61,822 bases of DNA from CAMLHU01 sp049680185 (GTDB lineage Bacteria > Gemmatimonadota > Gemmatimonadetes > Gemmatimonadales > GWC2-71-9), in NCBI GenBank assembly GCA_049680185.1, contig JBAUHI010000042.1, positions 1 through 61,822 of the forward strand, read 5' to 3'. The notes beneath the pieces are model-generated. The model saw only the letters and a program-made list of their open reading frames with translations, had not been told where the DNA came from and searched no databases. The stretch's first letter is position 1. Each line of letters opens with the position of its first letter. The translations under genes were made by a program, and so were the position numbers. Positions 48,493-56,296 of this stretch are shown piece by piece.

Positions 48493-49517
48493 CGGGCGGC
48501 GCCGACCGTGACGGTGATCGGGAGTCCTGCCTTGAGGACGCCGGTCGTGTCGTCGAAGTCGACCTTGACGCCGAAGAGGAGGTCGCCTCGCTCGCGCTCG
48601 GTGAGCGCCACCCTCGGTGTGAATTCGGCCTTGGTCGCGATCGAAACGACACGTCCGGGATACCGGAGGTCGGGGAACCCATCGAGCACACCCACCGCGT
48701 GGTCCCCCACGTTGATCTTCGGGAGCACCGTCGGGCCGACGTAGATGCGGGTGTAGGGATGCTTGACCACGCCCAGGGTCACCGCCGGCACTCCGACGCC
48801 AAGGATCTCCCCCGGTTCGGCGTTCCGGGAGATCACAACGGCGTCGACCGGACTCGTCAGCACCAGGTCCTGCGCGGTGGCCGCGAGTGCCGCCAGCGCT
48901 GCGCGGGCACGCGAAAGCTCGGCGCGCTGCGCATTCACTTGCTCCACCCGTGGACCGGCCCGCACCAGTCGGAGTGATTCCTCTGCGGCGGTGCGACGGC
49001 TGGCCGCTTCCTGGGCCGCAGCCGTGGCGTCGTCGAGCTGCTGCGCGGTCGAGACGCCGGTGGGTGCCAGCGCTTTCACGCGGGCAAGCTCCTGCGCCGC
49101 CCGGTCGGATGTCGCCTGCGCGGCCGCGAGCTCCGCTTCGGCCCGGCGGATGTCTTCGGGGCGGGACCCGTTCTCCATCTCGTGGAGCTTGGCCTCTGCC
49201 GACGCCACGCGGGCCCGCGCCTCGACCACCTGATCGCCGAGTCCGGCCTGATGGAGCACCGCCACGGTGTCGCCGGGGCGGACGTGATCACCCTCCTGCA
49301 CCAGCATCCGGGAGAGCCGCGCCGGTGCCGATGGCGCGAGATCGATCTCGGTCACTTCAAGCGTGCCGACACCGGACGGCAGGGCAGGGGCGCTGTGGCA
49401 GGCGGCGAGGAGGAGGACACAGGCGTACAGGCGGACGGGCGCACGGGCGGACGGGACCCTCACCCCCGGCCCCTCTCCCTGCGGGAGAGGGGAGAGATAT
49501 CGTGGCGCGTTGATCAT
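48489..49517 (-). CDS. HlyD-family membrane-fusion adaptor, with repeat-derived N-terminus
   Basis: A 342-residue periplasmic adaptor. It contains a lipoyl/barrel-sandwich part (V-Q-E-G-D-H-V-R-P-G-D-T-V), a long alpha-helical hairpin (about 80-200) and a C-terminal beta-barrel, as in YbhG/HlyD. The signal is a lipobox-like A-C-V-L-L-L-A-A-C near 40. The ATG at 49515-49517 overlaps the TetR stop (ATGA), but residues 8-20 (S-P-L-P-Q-G-E-G-P-G-V-R) are encoded by a known type of REP-like repeat, and residues 22-33 by an octamer repeat. GTG at 49463 would start after most of the repeat. Either way it links the ABC unit to an outer-membrane channel. Confidence 0.85.
   Translation of the reverse strand: MINAPRYLSPLPQGEGPGVRVPSARAPVRLYACVLLLAACHSAPALPSGVGTLEVTEIDLAPSAPARLSRMLVQEGDHVRPGDTVAVLHQAGLGDQVVEARARVASAEAKLHEMENGSRPEDIRRAEAELAAAQATSDRAAQELARVKALAPTGVSTAQQLDDATAAAQEAASRRTAAEESLRLVRAGPRVEQVNAQRAELSRARAALAALAATAQDLVLTSPVDAVVISRNAEPGEILGVGVPAVTLGVVKHPYTRIYVGPTVLPKINVGDHAVGVLDGFPDLRYPGRVVSIATKAEFTPRVALTERERGDLLFGVKVDFDDTTGVLKAGLPITVTVGAAR
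49423..49454. repeat. Octamer array in the HlyD signal-peptide region
   Basis: Four 8-bp units: GCGTACAG, GCGGACGG, GCGCACGG and GCGGACGG. The same octamer type (reverse complement CCGTCCGC) occurs in the amidase gene at 53653-53684. Confidence 0.8.
49455..49495. repeat. REP-like hairpin element (CCCTCACCCCCGGCC type), copy 1
   Basis: It contains CCCTCTCCC and GGGAGAGG arms around a small loop. A second copy in the opposite orientation lies at 56140-56178. Elements of this sequence are widespread in many bacterial genomes. This copy lies inside the HlyD reading frame. Confidence 0.8.
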
Positions 49518-50128
49518 ATGGAGAGCGCTTTCACGGCGAAGTCGCCGGCGTGGCGGGCGAACTTGCGTACCGTCTCAGTGGGGAGTGGGCCGGGGGTGGT
49601 GCCGAGTAGGACGGCGACCGCCGGGTTGGCGACGAAGAAGTACATCACCTGTCCCACGATCGAGATCGCCGCGAAACGGGGTTCGACGTCGGCCCGGAAG
49701 ATGCCGGCGCGTTGGCCGAGTTCGATGGCGTGGACGAGGGGGAGGAGCCCGCGACCTACCACGCTCGCGATCTGCTCGTGGGCGTGCTTGGCCTCGTGGT
49801 CGAGGAGTTCGCGGAGGATGAGCCGAGGGAAGAGCGGATTTTCGAAGATCGCTTCGGTCTGTGCCGTCGCGAATCGGCGGACCGCATCGGCCGGGTCGGT
49901 GGCGCCGGCCATCCGGCTCGAGAGCGAGGTGATCATCGACTCGATGACCCGGGAGAGGGTGGCTTTGTAGAGCGTTTCCTTGTCGACGAAGTAGTAGTAG
50001 AGGAGGGCGGAATTGACCCCCGCCTTGGCAGCGATCGCCTTGATGGGCGTGGCGCTGAATCCCTGGCGGGCAAAGAGGGACTCGGCGGCATCGAGGATCT
50101 GGGAGCGGGCCGGCGGGTGATCGGGCAT
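49514..50128 (-). CDS. TetR-family transcriptional regulator
   Basis: A 204-residue repressor with an N-terminal helix-turn-helix (I-L-D-A-A-E-S-L-F-A-R-Q-G-F, then A-K-A-G-V-N-S-A-L-L-Y-Y-Y-F) and a ligand-binding domain close to CecR/YbiH, including F-P-R-L-I-L-R-E-L-L-D-H. In related systems CecR controls the ybhGFSR efflux genes, the same gene order as here. A palindrome covers the start region and is the likely operator. Its stop overlaps the adaptor start. Expected to be released by a small hydrophobic or toxic molecule. Confidence 0.9.
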   Translation of the reverse strand: MPDHPPARSQILDAAESLFARQGFSATPIKAIAAKAGVNSALLYYYFVDKETLYKATLSRVIESMITSLSSRMAGATDPADAVRRFATAQTEAIFENPLFPRLILRELLDHEAKHAHEQIASVVGRGLLPLVHAIELGQRAGIFRADVEPRFAAISIVGQVMYFFVANPAVAVLLGTTPGPLPTETVRKFARHAGDFAVKALSI

Positions 50129-50135
50129 GAAACGC

Positions 50136-50153
50136 TAATTAATCGATCAATTA
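50136..50153. promoter_or_regulatory. Probable TetR operator
   Basis: TAATTAATC-GATCAATTA is a near-perfect palindrome (eight of nine pairs) starting eight bases before the TetR start codon. Its AT-rich half-sites fit CecR-like operators. Confidence 0.6.
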
Positions 50154-50291
50154 CTTAATGTCAACGCCAACTGTGGGTTGATCGGACATCGTGAAGTGTT
50201 TCGCGTCCGGGGTCCGACTTTGCGAGCGGTGGAGACCATGCCACAGATGCGCCGCGAGGCAGCCAAACACTGCCGGGCGGCCACAACGTTC

Positions 50292-53200
50292 CTACCGCAC
50301 CACCACATCCACCACTCGACTCGGCACATTGGTCGGCCGGATCCGGAGGGGGCCTCCTGCAAGTAAACGATTGGTCATCCGTCCGATCCGCCGGGCTTGG
50401 TCGAGTACCGAATCACTCCACTCGGCAACATCGTTGCCGTCCCCCCATTTCGGTGTGCCCCAGGACCAGTTCGTCCCCGATGCCACCCACTTGAAGTCCG
50501 GCTCGGCGCCGAGCGCGAACACGAGATGGTATCGGCCCGGGACGGATGGTGCGCGAACCCGGACCGAGAGATCCGACCGGCCATGTTCGATCGGAGTAAC
50601 AAGGGGGATCTGGCTCACGATCCCGGCCGGACCAGGTCGCCAGGTGGCCACGACGCCCAGCATCACGGCGGCAGCGGCCCAGCGCGTGATGTAGTCGAAC
50701 GTGACCGCTCCCGAGATCTCCGCATCGCGCCCCACGATCACTTCCGGATGCGACGGATCGAGTCGCTGACCGTTGAGGGCCCCGCTCACGATCCCGAGGC
50801 TGACGTCGCTGTTACCGGCGGGTGTCGCAAAGCGGACCTGAGTTAGACCAGGCGCCTCGAACAGGAATGTCACCGAATCAAGTGCTCCAGGATCATCGTC
50901 AGCAATGTTGTCGAACACGGCGCGCCCAGCGACGGCCCGTACAACGGAATCACCGACCACTCTCCCATGACCGGTGATCCGCACGGAGACGAGACTGGTA
51001 TCGGCCGGCACCCGCCGCCCGAACCGGTCCTCGATCTCGACGACCGGGGCCGGCACGATCCCGATCCCGGGCCCGCCGATCCCGACCGGGGCCACGACGA
51101 GCGCAAGTTTTGTGGGTCGACTCACCCAAGCGCGCGCGCCCCAACCGCCGAGCAGGACGAGGGCGCCGAACGCGGCCGCGACCGCCCGCCCGCCTCCGAT
51201 GCGCGTGGTGAGCGGGCGGGCGCGGAGCAGGCGGGTCACCAGTGCGTCGCTCGCTGCCGGGCCCAGCAGGTCGCGGGCGAGGGTCCGGTCGCTGCTGTAG
51301 TCTCCGACCGCACGTCGTGCGGCGGTCCAACGTCGGTACACCTGTTCCAGGTCACGGAACGCGCCGGGCGGCGCGAGCATCGGCGCCAGGGCAGGGAGCA
51401 GCCGGGCCGGGACCTCGGGGTCGAGCGCAGCACTCCCCGAGAGGCGCGCACCCAGCGTGGCACGATGGTCCGCATCCATCAGCGCCACGATCCGATCCCG
51501 GACCCGGTCGTGTGCGGGCTCCCACACGGCATTTCGCTCGGTCGCCATTCCTTCACGTCCGAGTTCATCAAGCCCCGCCCGCAACTCCACAGGGTCGCGC
51601 TCGCAGGCACGTCCCAGCGCGCCAACGCTCAGGCCCACCGGCAAGATCGCCAGCGCTTCGATCACGTCCCTCACGCCGGGGGAGAGTCGCGCCAGCCGTT
51701 CGGCAAATCCGACCGGCACGATAAGCGCGCGGATCAGGGCATCCGGATCATCCGAATGCCATTCCTCGTCGATCACCTGGAGCAGACCACGGCCGGTCAA
51801 CGCGGCCACTGTCTCCAGTACGAGCAGTGGATTGCCATCGGTGGCCTGATGCGTCCGCTCGGCGAGCGCCCTGGCCCACGGCTCCAATGGCAAGGTGCCG
51901 AGGCTTGCCAGCAGCTCCACGACCTGGACGGGAGTGAGCGGAAGCAGCGTGGCGTGGGCGTCTGGTGTGGGCAGGTCGCCGATGTCCGCCTCGGGGCGCG
52001 TCGCGGTCACCACAAAGACGGAATGTTCCCGCACCCGAGCGAGTGCAAGGCCGATCATCTCCCACGACCTACGGTCCACCCAATGGACGTCGTCGATCGC
52101 CAGCAGGAGAGGTGTCTCGTGGCTCACGGCACCGATGAGCTCCCGCAGCGCCGCTGACCGGTGCCGGGCGAGTTCGTCGGTCCCCACGATCGGACCAACG
52201 GCGCCGGGGAAGCGGACTGAAAGCTCCGGCTCCATTCCGACGAGCGTTGCGGCCGCTGCGGGAGAGATCGCCGCGGCGCCGGGGAGGACCGAGAGCGCGC
52301 GCACCAGGTCGCCCGCGACCATCCACGGCACGTGTCGCTCGGTGGCCCGTCCCCGGACCACGATCACCCGCCCGCCACCGGATCGGATCCGTGCGGTGAC
52401 GTCCTCGATGAGCCGGGTCTTGCCGATCCCCGCCTCCGCCGTCAGATGGAAGTGCCGTGCGCTCCCCTGGCGGCACTCCTGCCAGAGCCGCATGGCGATG
52501 CTGAACTCGGCCTCCCGGCCGATGAGTTCCGCGACCATCTGACGGGGCGTGGGCCCGACGCTCGTGGGCGTGGCGGCTGCCTCGACCCGGACCACCAGGC
52601 GTCGACTTGCTGGCTCCGGCTCCCGTCCTTCGTCCCGGAGCATACGCAGCATCCCATCCGCCTCGGTGGCGGCGGCGAGCTGGCTCTGGTCGGCGAGCAG
52701 CGCCTCGATCAGGAGCCGCCAGCTCGCCTCCCGCAGCGGTTCGCGGGAGCGGAGCTGGGTCGCCACCTCGATGGCCAGGCGCGGATGGCCGGCGTCGAGG
52801 TGGTGACGGGCTCCCAGCTCCGCGGCGCGGACGTACGCCGCGTGCAGGTGCTGGCGCTCGATGTCGGCCCAGTGTTCGAACTGCGCACCACCGGGTGCGG
52901 CCAGCTCGGGGAGGAAGGGACCTCGGTACGCGCCGAGTGCCAACGCCGGATCGCCCGACTGGACGGCGGCGAGGAATTCGTCACGGTCGACCGCGACCGA
53001 TCGGGACAGCGAGACGCGATCACCGTCAGTGGCCAGGACCGTGTCGCCGAGGCGGCTCCGAAGCAGCCAGATCGCCTGGCGCAGAGAATTGCGGGCGCGC
53101 TCCGGGTCGGCGTCTGACCAGAGGAGATCGAGGAGGAGCTCCCGCCCCGCAGCACGGCCGGGGGACGCGGCCAGATATGCCATGAGTGCGAACGGCTTCC

Positions 53201-53324
53201 CGGGGCCGAATGCGTGTTCGGTCGAGGCCGTCTCGGCACGGATCTCGATCGCACAGCGACCGAGGGTGATGATACGGATGGACTCGGCGAATGGCGGCAT
53301 GGCGTAGTCAATACTCGAGGTCAT
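50292..53324 (-). CDS. Membrane-anchored SARP-type regulator with AAA ATPase and periplasmic domain
   Basis: A protein of about 1010 residues. The N-terminus (10-240) is a winged-helix plus bacterial transcriptional activation domain (R-N-S-L-R-Q-A-I-W-L-L-R, R-E-P-L-R-E-A-S-W-R-L-L) as in SARP/AfsR. A STAND/AAA ATPase follows (about 255-690) with Walker A A-E-A-G-I-G-K-T near 297 and Walker B L-L-L-A-I-D-D-V-H-W. A single membrane helix (about 716-734, F-G-A-L-V-L-L-G-G-W) precedes a 275-residue C-terminal domain with Ig-like features (E-I-E-D-R-F-G-R-R-V, G-R-A-V-F-D-N-I). It probably senses something outside the cytoplasm and acts on DNA. I chose ATG at 53322-53324; ATG at 53369 abuts the tRNA. 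Confidence 0.85.
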   Translation of the reverse strand: MTSSIDYAMPPFAESIRIITLGRCAIEIRAETASTEHAFGPGKPFALMAYLAASPGRAAGRELLLDLLWSDADPERARNSLRQAIWLLRSRLGDTVLATDGDRVSLSRSVAVDRDEFLAAVQSGDPALALGAYRGPFLPELAAPGGAQFEHWADIERQHLHAAYVRAAELGARHHLDAGHPRLAIEVATQLRSREPLREASWRLLIEALLADQSQLAAATEADGMLRMLRDEGREPEPASRRLVVRVEAAATPTSVGPTPRQMVAELIGREAEFSIAMRLWQECRQGSARHFHLTAEAGIGKTRLIEDVTARIRSGGGRVIVVRGRATERHVPWMVAGDLVRALSVLPGAAAISPAAAATLVGMEPELSVRFPGAVGPIVGTDELARHRSAALRELIGAVSHETPLLLAIDDVHWVDRRSWEMIGLALARVREHSVFVVTATRPEADIGDLPTPDAHATLLPLTPVQVVELLASLGTLPLEPWARALAERTHQATDGNPLLVLETVAALTGRGLLQVIDEEWHSDDPDALIRALIVPVGFAERLARLSPGVRDVIEALAILPVGLSVGALGRACERDPVELRAGLDELGREGMATERNAVWEPAHDRVRDRIVALMDADHRATLGARLSGSAALDPEVPARLLPALAPMLAPPGAFRDLEQVYRRWTAARRAVGDYSSDRTLARDLLGPAASDALVTRLLRARPLTTRIGGGRAVAAAFGALVLLGGWGARAWVSRPTKLALVVAPVGIGGPGIGIVPAPVVEIEDRFGRRVPADTSLVSVRITGHGRVVGDSVVRAVAGRAVFDNIADDDPGALDSVTFLFEAPGLTQVRFATPAGNSDVSLGIVSGALNGQRLDPSHPEVIVGRDAEISGAVTFDYITRWAAAAVMLGVVATWRPGPAGIVSQIPLVTPIEHGRSDLSVRVRAPSVPGRYHLVFALGAEPDFKWVASGTNWSWGTPKWGDGNDVAEWSDSVLDQARRIGRMTNRLLAGGPLRIRPTNVPSRVVDVVVR

Positions 53325-53371
53325 CCCGTCGGATGGCAAGCGGCCGAAGCCCTGCTTAGGTTTAACCACGC

Positions 53372-53444
53372 GGGGCGTTAGCTCAGCTGGGAGAGCGCCT
53401 GCTTTGCAAGCAGGAGGTCACCGGTTCGATCCCGGTACGCTCCA
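53372..53444 (+). tRNA. tRNA-Ala (anticodon TGC)
   Basis: A complete cloverleaf of 73 nt with anticodon TGC in the loop TTTGCAA. The acceptor pairs GGGGCGT with ACGCTCC and has the G3:U70 wobble that identifies tRNA-Ala. T-arm sequence GGTTCGATCCC is standard. The 3' CCA is not encoded. No neighbouring rRNA. Confidence 0.97.
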
Positions 53445-53458
53445 TGACCCGTGTGCTG

Positions 53459-53497
53459 GCCGATCCTTCGGGCGCTTCGCACCCTCAGGATGACGTG
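53459..53497. repeat. Short hairpin repeat (GATCCTTCGGGCGCTTCGCACCCTCAGGATGAC type)
   Basis: The segment has CCTTCGGG and CCCTCAGG arms and ends in GGATGAC. It resembles the right end of the 109-bp element found at 55980 and 56833, so it is probably a shortened relative. Confidence 0.5.
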
Positions 53498-53553
53498 CCT
53501 GTGGAATCTGCAGGACCGAGCGTGACTTCCCAATACGATCTGCGAGGCCTCCG

Positions 53554-55206
53554 ATGAGCGACCTCTCCCGCCGCGACTTCCTCTCGGCCGCCACGCTCGC
53601 CGGTGCTGGCGCGGTCATCGGCCCCAAGGTCGGCGATCATCGGACGCCGACTCCATCCGTCCATCCGTCCATCCGCCCGTCCGCTCATCCTCTCGCCTTC
53701 GAACTCGACGAGTCCACCATCGCCGACCTTCAAGCGGGAATGAAGTCGGGCAAGTACACCGCGCGCCGGCTCACCGAACTCTACTTCGGTCGCATCGGCG
53801 AGATGGACCGCCAGGGGCCCACGCTCCGTGCGATGCTCGACCACGATCCCGATGCGCTCGCCATCGCCGACGCACTCGATCTGGAGCGGACGGCAGGAAA
53901 GCTCCGCGGACCCCTTCATGGGATCCCGGTGGTCATCAAGGACAACATCGCCACCGGCGATCGGATGACGACGACCGCGGGCTCGCTCGCCCTTGAGGGG
54001 TGCATCGCCCGGCGTGACTCGGGTGTCGCGGCCCGCCTGCGGGCGGCCGGCGCCGTGATCCTCGGCAAGACGAACCTGAGCGAATGGGCCAACTACCGCT
54101 CCACCCGGGCCACGAGCGGCTGGTCGAGCCGCGGGGGACAATGCCGCAATCCCTATGTCCTCGACCGTAATCCATGCGGCTCAAGCTCGGGTACCGGCAG
54201 CGGCGTCTCGGCCAACTTCGCGGCCGTGGGTGTCGGGACCGAGACCGACGGCTCGATCGTCTGTCCCTCCGCGACCAACGGCCTGGTAGGCATCAAGCCG
54301 ACGGTGGGGCTGGTGAGCCGGGCAGGCATCATCCCGATCTCCCACAGCCAGGACACTGCCGGGCCGATGGCCCGTACCGTGACCGACGCGGCGCTCCTCC
54401 TCGGCGCGCTCGCGGGCCCGGACCCCCGTGATCCGGCCACGGCTGGCGCCGCAGGTCACGCCGCGGCCGACTACTCGGTCTTTCTCCGGGCCGATGGCCT
54501 CAAGGGCGCGAGGATCGGGGTGCTCCGCGGCAGCTTTGTGGGATACCATCCGGAGGTCGACAAGCTCTACCAGGACGCGCTCGACGTGATGACCCGCGCC
54601 GGGGCCCAGTTGATCGATCCAGTCGCATTGCCGCACAGCGGCGAGTACGACGCGGCTGAAGGCGTCGTCCTCAGCTACGAATTCAAGTCGGACCTGAACG
54701 CCTACCTGGCGGACCTGGGCGCCGCAGCGCCCAGGAAGACGCTGGCGGAGATCATCCGGTTCAACGAGGAACACAAGGACCGCGTGATGCCGTGGTTCGG
54801 GCAGGAGGAGTTCCTGAAGGCCGAGGCCCGCGGACCGATCACTGAGAAGGCGTATCGGTCGGCGCGGGGGAAGTGCGTCGAGCTGTCGCGGAAGGCCGGG
54901 ATCGACGCGGTGATGGCCGCGCACCGGCTCGACGCGCTGGTGGCGCCCACCGGGAATCCGGCGTGGCCCACCGACCTCGTGAACGGCGACCACTTCACCG
55001 GGGGCAGCTCGACCCCGGCGGCGGTGGCCGGGTACCCGAGCATCACCGTGCCGATGGGGTCGGTCACCGGACTCCCGGTGGGGCTCAGCTTCATCGGCGG
55101 AGCCTGGAGCGAAGGCACGATGATCCGGGTCGGCTTCGCCTTCGAGCAGGCCACCCAGGCGCGCCGCGCGCCGGAGTTCCTTCCCACGCTACCGGACACG
55201 CCGTGA
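53554..55206 (+). CDS. Tat-exported amidase
   Basis: A 550-residue amidase-signature hydrolase. A Tat signal S-R-R-D-F-L-S is at residues 5-11. Residues 31-46 (T-P-T-P-S-V-H-P-S-I-R-P-S-A-H-P) are encoded by octamer repeats. The catalytic triad is Lys in V-I-K-D-N near 129, cis-Ser and Ser in the G-S-S-S-G-T-G-S-G (from 209) and T-D-G-S-I-V-C-P-S motifs. Members hydrolyse amides such as aryl, peptide or indoleacetamide types. The substrate is unknown. It acts in the periplasm if the Tat signal works. The gene starts 109 bases after the tRNA. Confidence 0.92.
   Translation: MSDLSRRDFLSAATLAGAGAVIGPKVGDHRTPTPSVHPSIRPSAHPLAFELDESTIADLQAGMKSGKYTARRLTELYFGRIGEMDRQGPTLRAMLDHDPDALAIADALDLERTAGKLRGPLHGIPVVIKDNIATGDRMTTTAGSLALEGCIARRDSGVAARLRAAGAVILGKTNLSEWANYRSTRATSGWSSRGGQCRNPYVLDRNPCGSSSGTGSGVSANFAAVGVGTETDGSIVCPSATNGLVGIKPTVGLVSRAGIIPISHSQDTAGPMARTVTDAALLLGALAGPDPRDPATAGAAGHAAADYSVFLRADGLKGARIGVLRGSFVGYHPEVDKLYQDALDVMTRAGAQLIDPVALPHSGEYDAAEGVVLSYEFKSDLNAYLADLGAAAPRKTLAEIIRFNEEHKDRVMPWFGQEEFLKAEARGPITEKAYRSARGKCVELSRKAGIDAVMAAHRLDALVAPTGNPAWPTDLVNGDHFTGGSSTPAAVAGYPSITVPMGSVTGLPVGLSFIGGAWSEGTMIRVGFAFEQATQARRAPEFLPTLPDTP
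53653..53684. repeat. Octamer array inside the amidase gene
   Basis: Four 8-bp units: CCATCCGT, CCATCCGT, CCATCCGC and CCGTCCGC. It lies in-frame between the Tat signal and the mature domain. Confidence 0.85.
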
Positions 55207-55241
55207 CGGTGGCGGGTCCTGCGGGGGAGGTTTTAGTTTGG

Positions 55242-55297
55242 GATGGGCCGCTGGCCGCTTGTGGTAGCAGCTCGCAGATGGCCGCTGGCAGTATGTA
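55242..55297. repeat. Degenerate heptamer array upstream of superoxide dismutase
   Basis: Eight successive 7-bp blocks (GATGGGC, CGCTGGC, CGCTTGT, GGTAGCA, GCTCGCA, GATGGCC, GCTGGCA, GTATGTA) with four ending in CA. It looks like an eroded relative of the GCTATCA-type arrays. Confidence 0.5.
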
Positions 55298-55320
55298 CCC
55301 CGCACCCGGAGCCTGTCCCC

Positions 55321-55926
55321 ATGCCATTCACCCTGCCCCCCCTCCCGTTCGCGCCTGACGCCCTCGAGCCGCACATCGATGCGCAGACGATGCAGATCCA
55401 TCACGACAAGCATCACGCTGGCTACGTCAACAACCTGAACGCGGCCCTGGACGGGAAGCCCGACCTCCAGAAGAAGTCTCTGGAAGCGTTGATCTCCGAC
55501 CTCGGTTCGGTGCCCGACGCGATCCAGTCCGCGGTCCGTAACAACGGCGGCGGCCACTACAACCACTCCATGTTCTGGGAGATCATGGCGCCGGGTGGCG
55601 CCAAGGCGCCCACGGGCGCCCTGGCCCAGGCGATCGACAAGGCGTTCGGCTCCTTCGACAAGTTCAAGGAGCAGTTCCAGAAGGCCGGCGCCACCCGGTT
55701 CGGGTCGGGGTGGGCTTGGCTGGCGCGGACGAAGGAAGGCACGCTCATCGTCGAGAGCATGCCGAACCAGGACTGTCCGCTCATGGAAGGGCGCACCCCG
55801 GTGATGGGCTGCGACGTCTGGGAGCACGCCTACTACCTCAAGTACCAGAACCGCCGGCCCGATTACCTCGCCGCCTGGTGGAACGTGGTCAACTGGGATG
55901 TGGTGGGGAAGCGGTTCGCGAAGTAA
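55321..55926 (+). CDS. Superoxide dismutase, Fe/Mn family
   Basis: A 201-residue SOD that converts superoxide to hydrogen peroxide and oxygen. The metal ligands are His 27 (Q-I-H-H-D-K-H-H), His near 82 (Y-N-H-S-M-F-W), Asp near 165 (D-V-W-E-H-A-Y) and His 169. G-G-G-H-Y-N-H and the D-V-W-E-H-A-Y-Y motif are standard. G-G-G before the second ligand suggests Mn or cambialistic use, but this is not decisive. No signal peptide, so cytoplasmic. The ATG at 55321 is chosen over an in-frame upstream ATG at 55243 that would translate the repeat. It is followed by repeats and a peroxiredoxin gene. Confidence 0.95.
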   Translation: MPFTLPPLPFAPDALEPHIDAQTMQIHHDKHHAGYVNNLNAALDGKPDLQKKSLEALISDLGSVPDAIQSAVRNNGGGHYNHSMFWEIMAPGGAKAPTGALAQAIDKAFGSFDKFKEQFQKAGATRFGSGWAWLARTKEGTLIVESMPNQDCPLMEGRTPVMGCDVWEHAYYLKYQNRRPDYLAAWWNVVNWDVVGKRFAK

Positions 55927-55930
55927 CAGC

Positions 55931-55970
55931 GTGAATGGTCAACAGTGAACGGTGAACCGGGCCATTCACC
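55931..55970. repeat. GTGAAC-type heptamer array after sod
   Basis: Four units, GTGAATG, GTCAACA, GTGAACG and GTGAACC (55931-55958), followed by a reverse unit ATTCACC at 55964-55970. It starts four bases after the sod stop. Confidence 0.8.
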
Positions 55971-55979
55971 CACTCGGGT

Positions 55980-56088
55980 GTCATCCCGAGGGAACGCAGT
56001 GACCGAGGGATCTTGCCCGCCGAGATCGGAGGCCGGCGACCGGACTCCGATGCACGCGGGGAAGATCCCTCGTGTTGCTCGGGATGAC
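55980..56088. repeat. 109-bp nested hairpin repeat, copy 1
   Basis: The ends GTCATCCCGAG and CTCGGGATGAC are perfect 11-base inverted repeats, and CGAGGGATCTT/AAGATCCCTCG forms a second inner pair. The whole is the same length as, and about 92 percent identical (nine differences by eye) to, the copy at 56833-56941. No protein is encoded. It looks like a palindromic REP or MITE element. Confidence 0.9.
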
Positions 56089-56111
56089 ACCTTGCGCGGG
56101 ATGGCTCCGTG

Positions 56112-56240
56112 CGCTGCTCGGGATGACTTTTCGTTCGCCCCCCCTCTCCCGCAGGGAGACGGGCCGGGGGTGAGGGTCAGGCAACACGGACCAGCCCCCG
56201 AATCACGAGGGCCAGGTCCCTCGCTTCCCTCGGGATGACA
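56112..56240. repeat. Mosaic of repeat fragments between sod and the peroxiredoxin gene
   Basis: The stretch contains a right-end fragment CTCGGGATGAC at 56117-56127, a second copy of the CCCTCTCCCGCAGGGAG REP-like element at 56140-56178 and a further CCCTCGGGATGAC at 56227-56239. With the 109-bp element it fills most of the gene-free region 55927-56296. Confidence 0.7.
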
Positions 56241-56247
56241 GCGAGGG

Positions 56248-56282
56248 CGTATCGCTCGTAGCTCTAAGCCCTAAGCTCTAAA
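56248..56282. repeat. Heptamer array before the peroxiredoxin gene
   Basis: Five units in phase: CGTATCG, CTCGTAG, CTCTAAG, CCCTAAG and CTCTAAA. It ends 14 bases before the start codon, in the position of the ribosome-binding region. Confidence 0.85.
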
Positions 56283-56296
56283 CAACGAGGACCTCG

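Noticed and set aside
50190..50205. CGTGA-AGTGTT-TCGCG as a further CRP-type site near tetR
   Set aside because: One half-site deviates at two bases and the palindrome is broken; the TetR operator explains control of this region better.
55927..56296. Insertion sequence remnant between sod and peroxiredoxin
   Set aside because: No transposase fragment in any frame; the region is made of short palindromic and tandem repeats.
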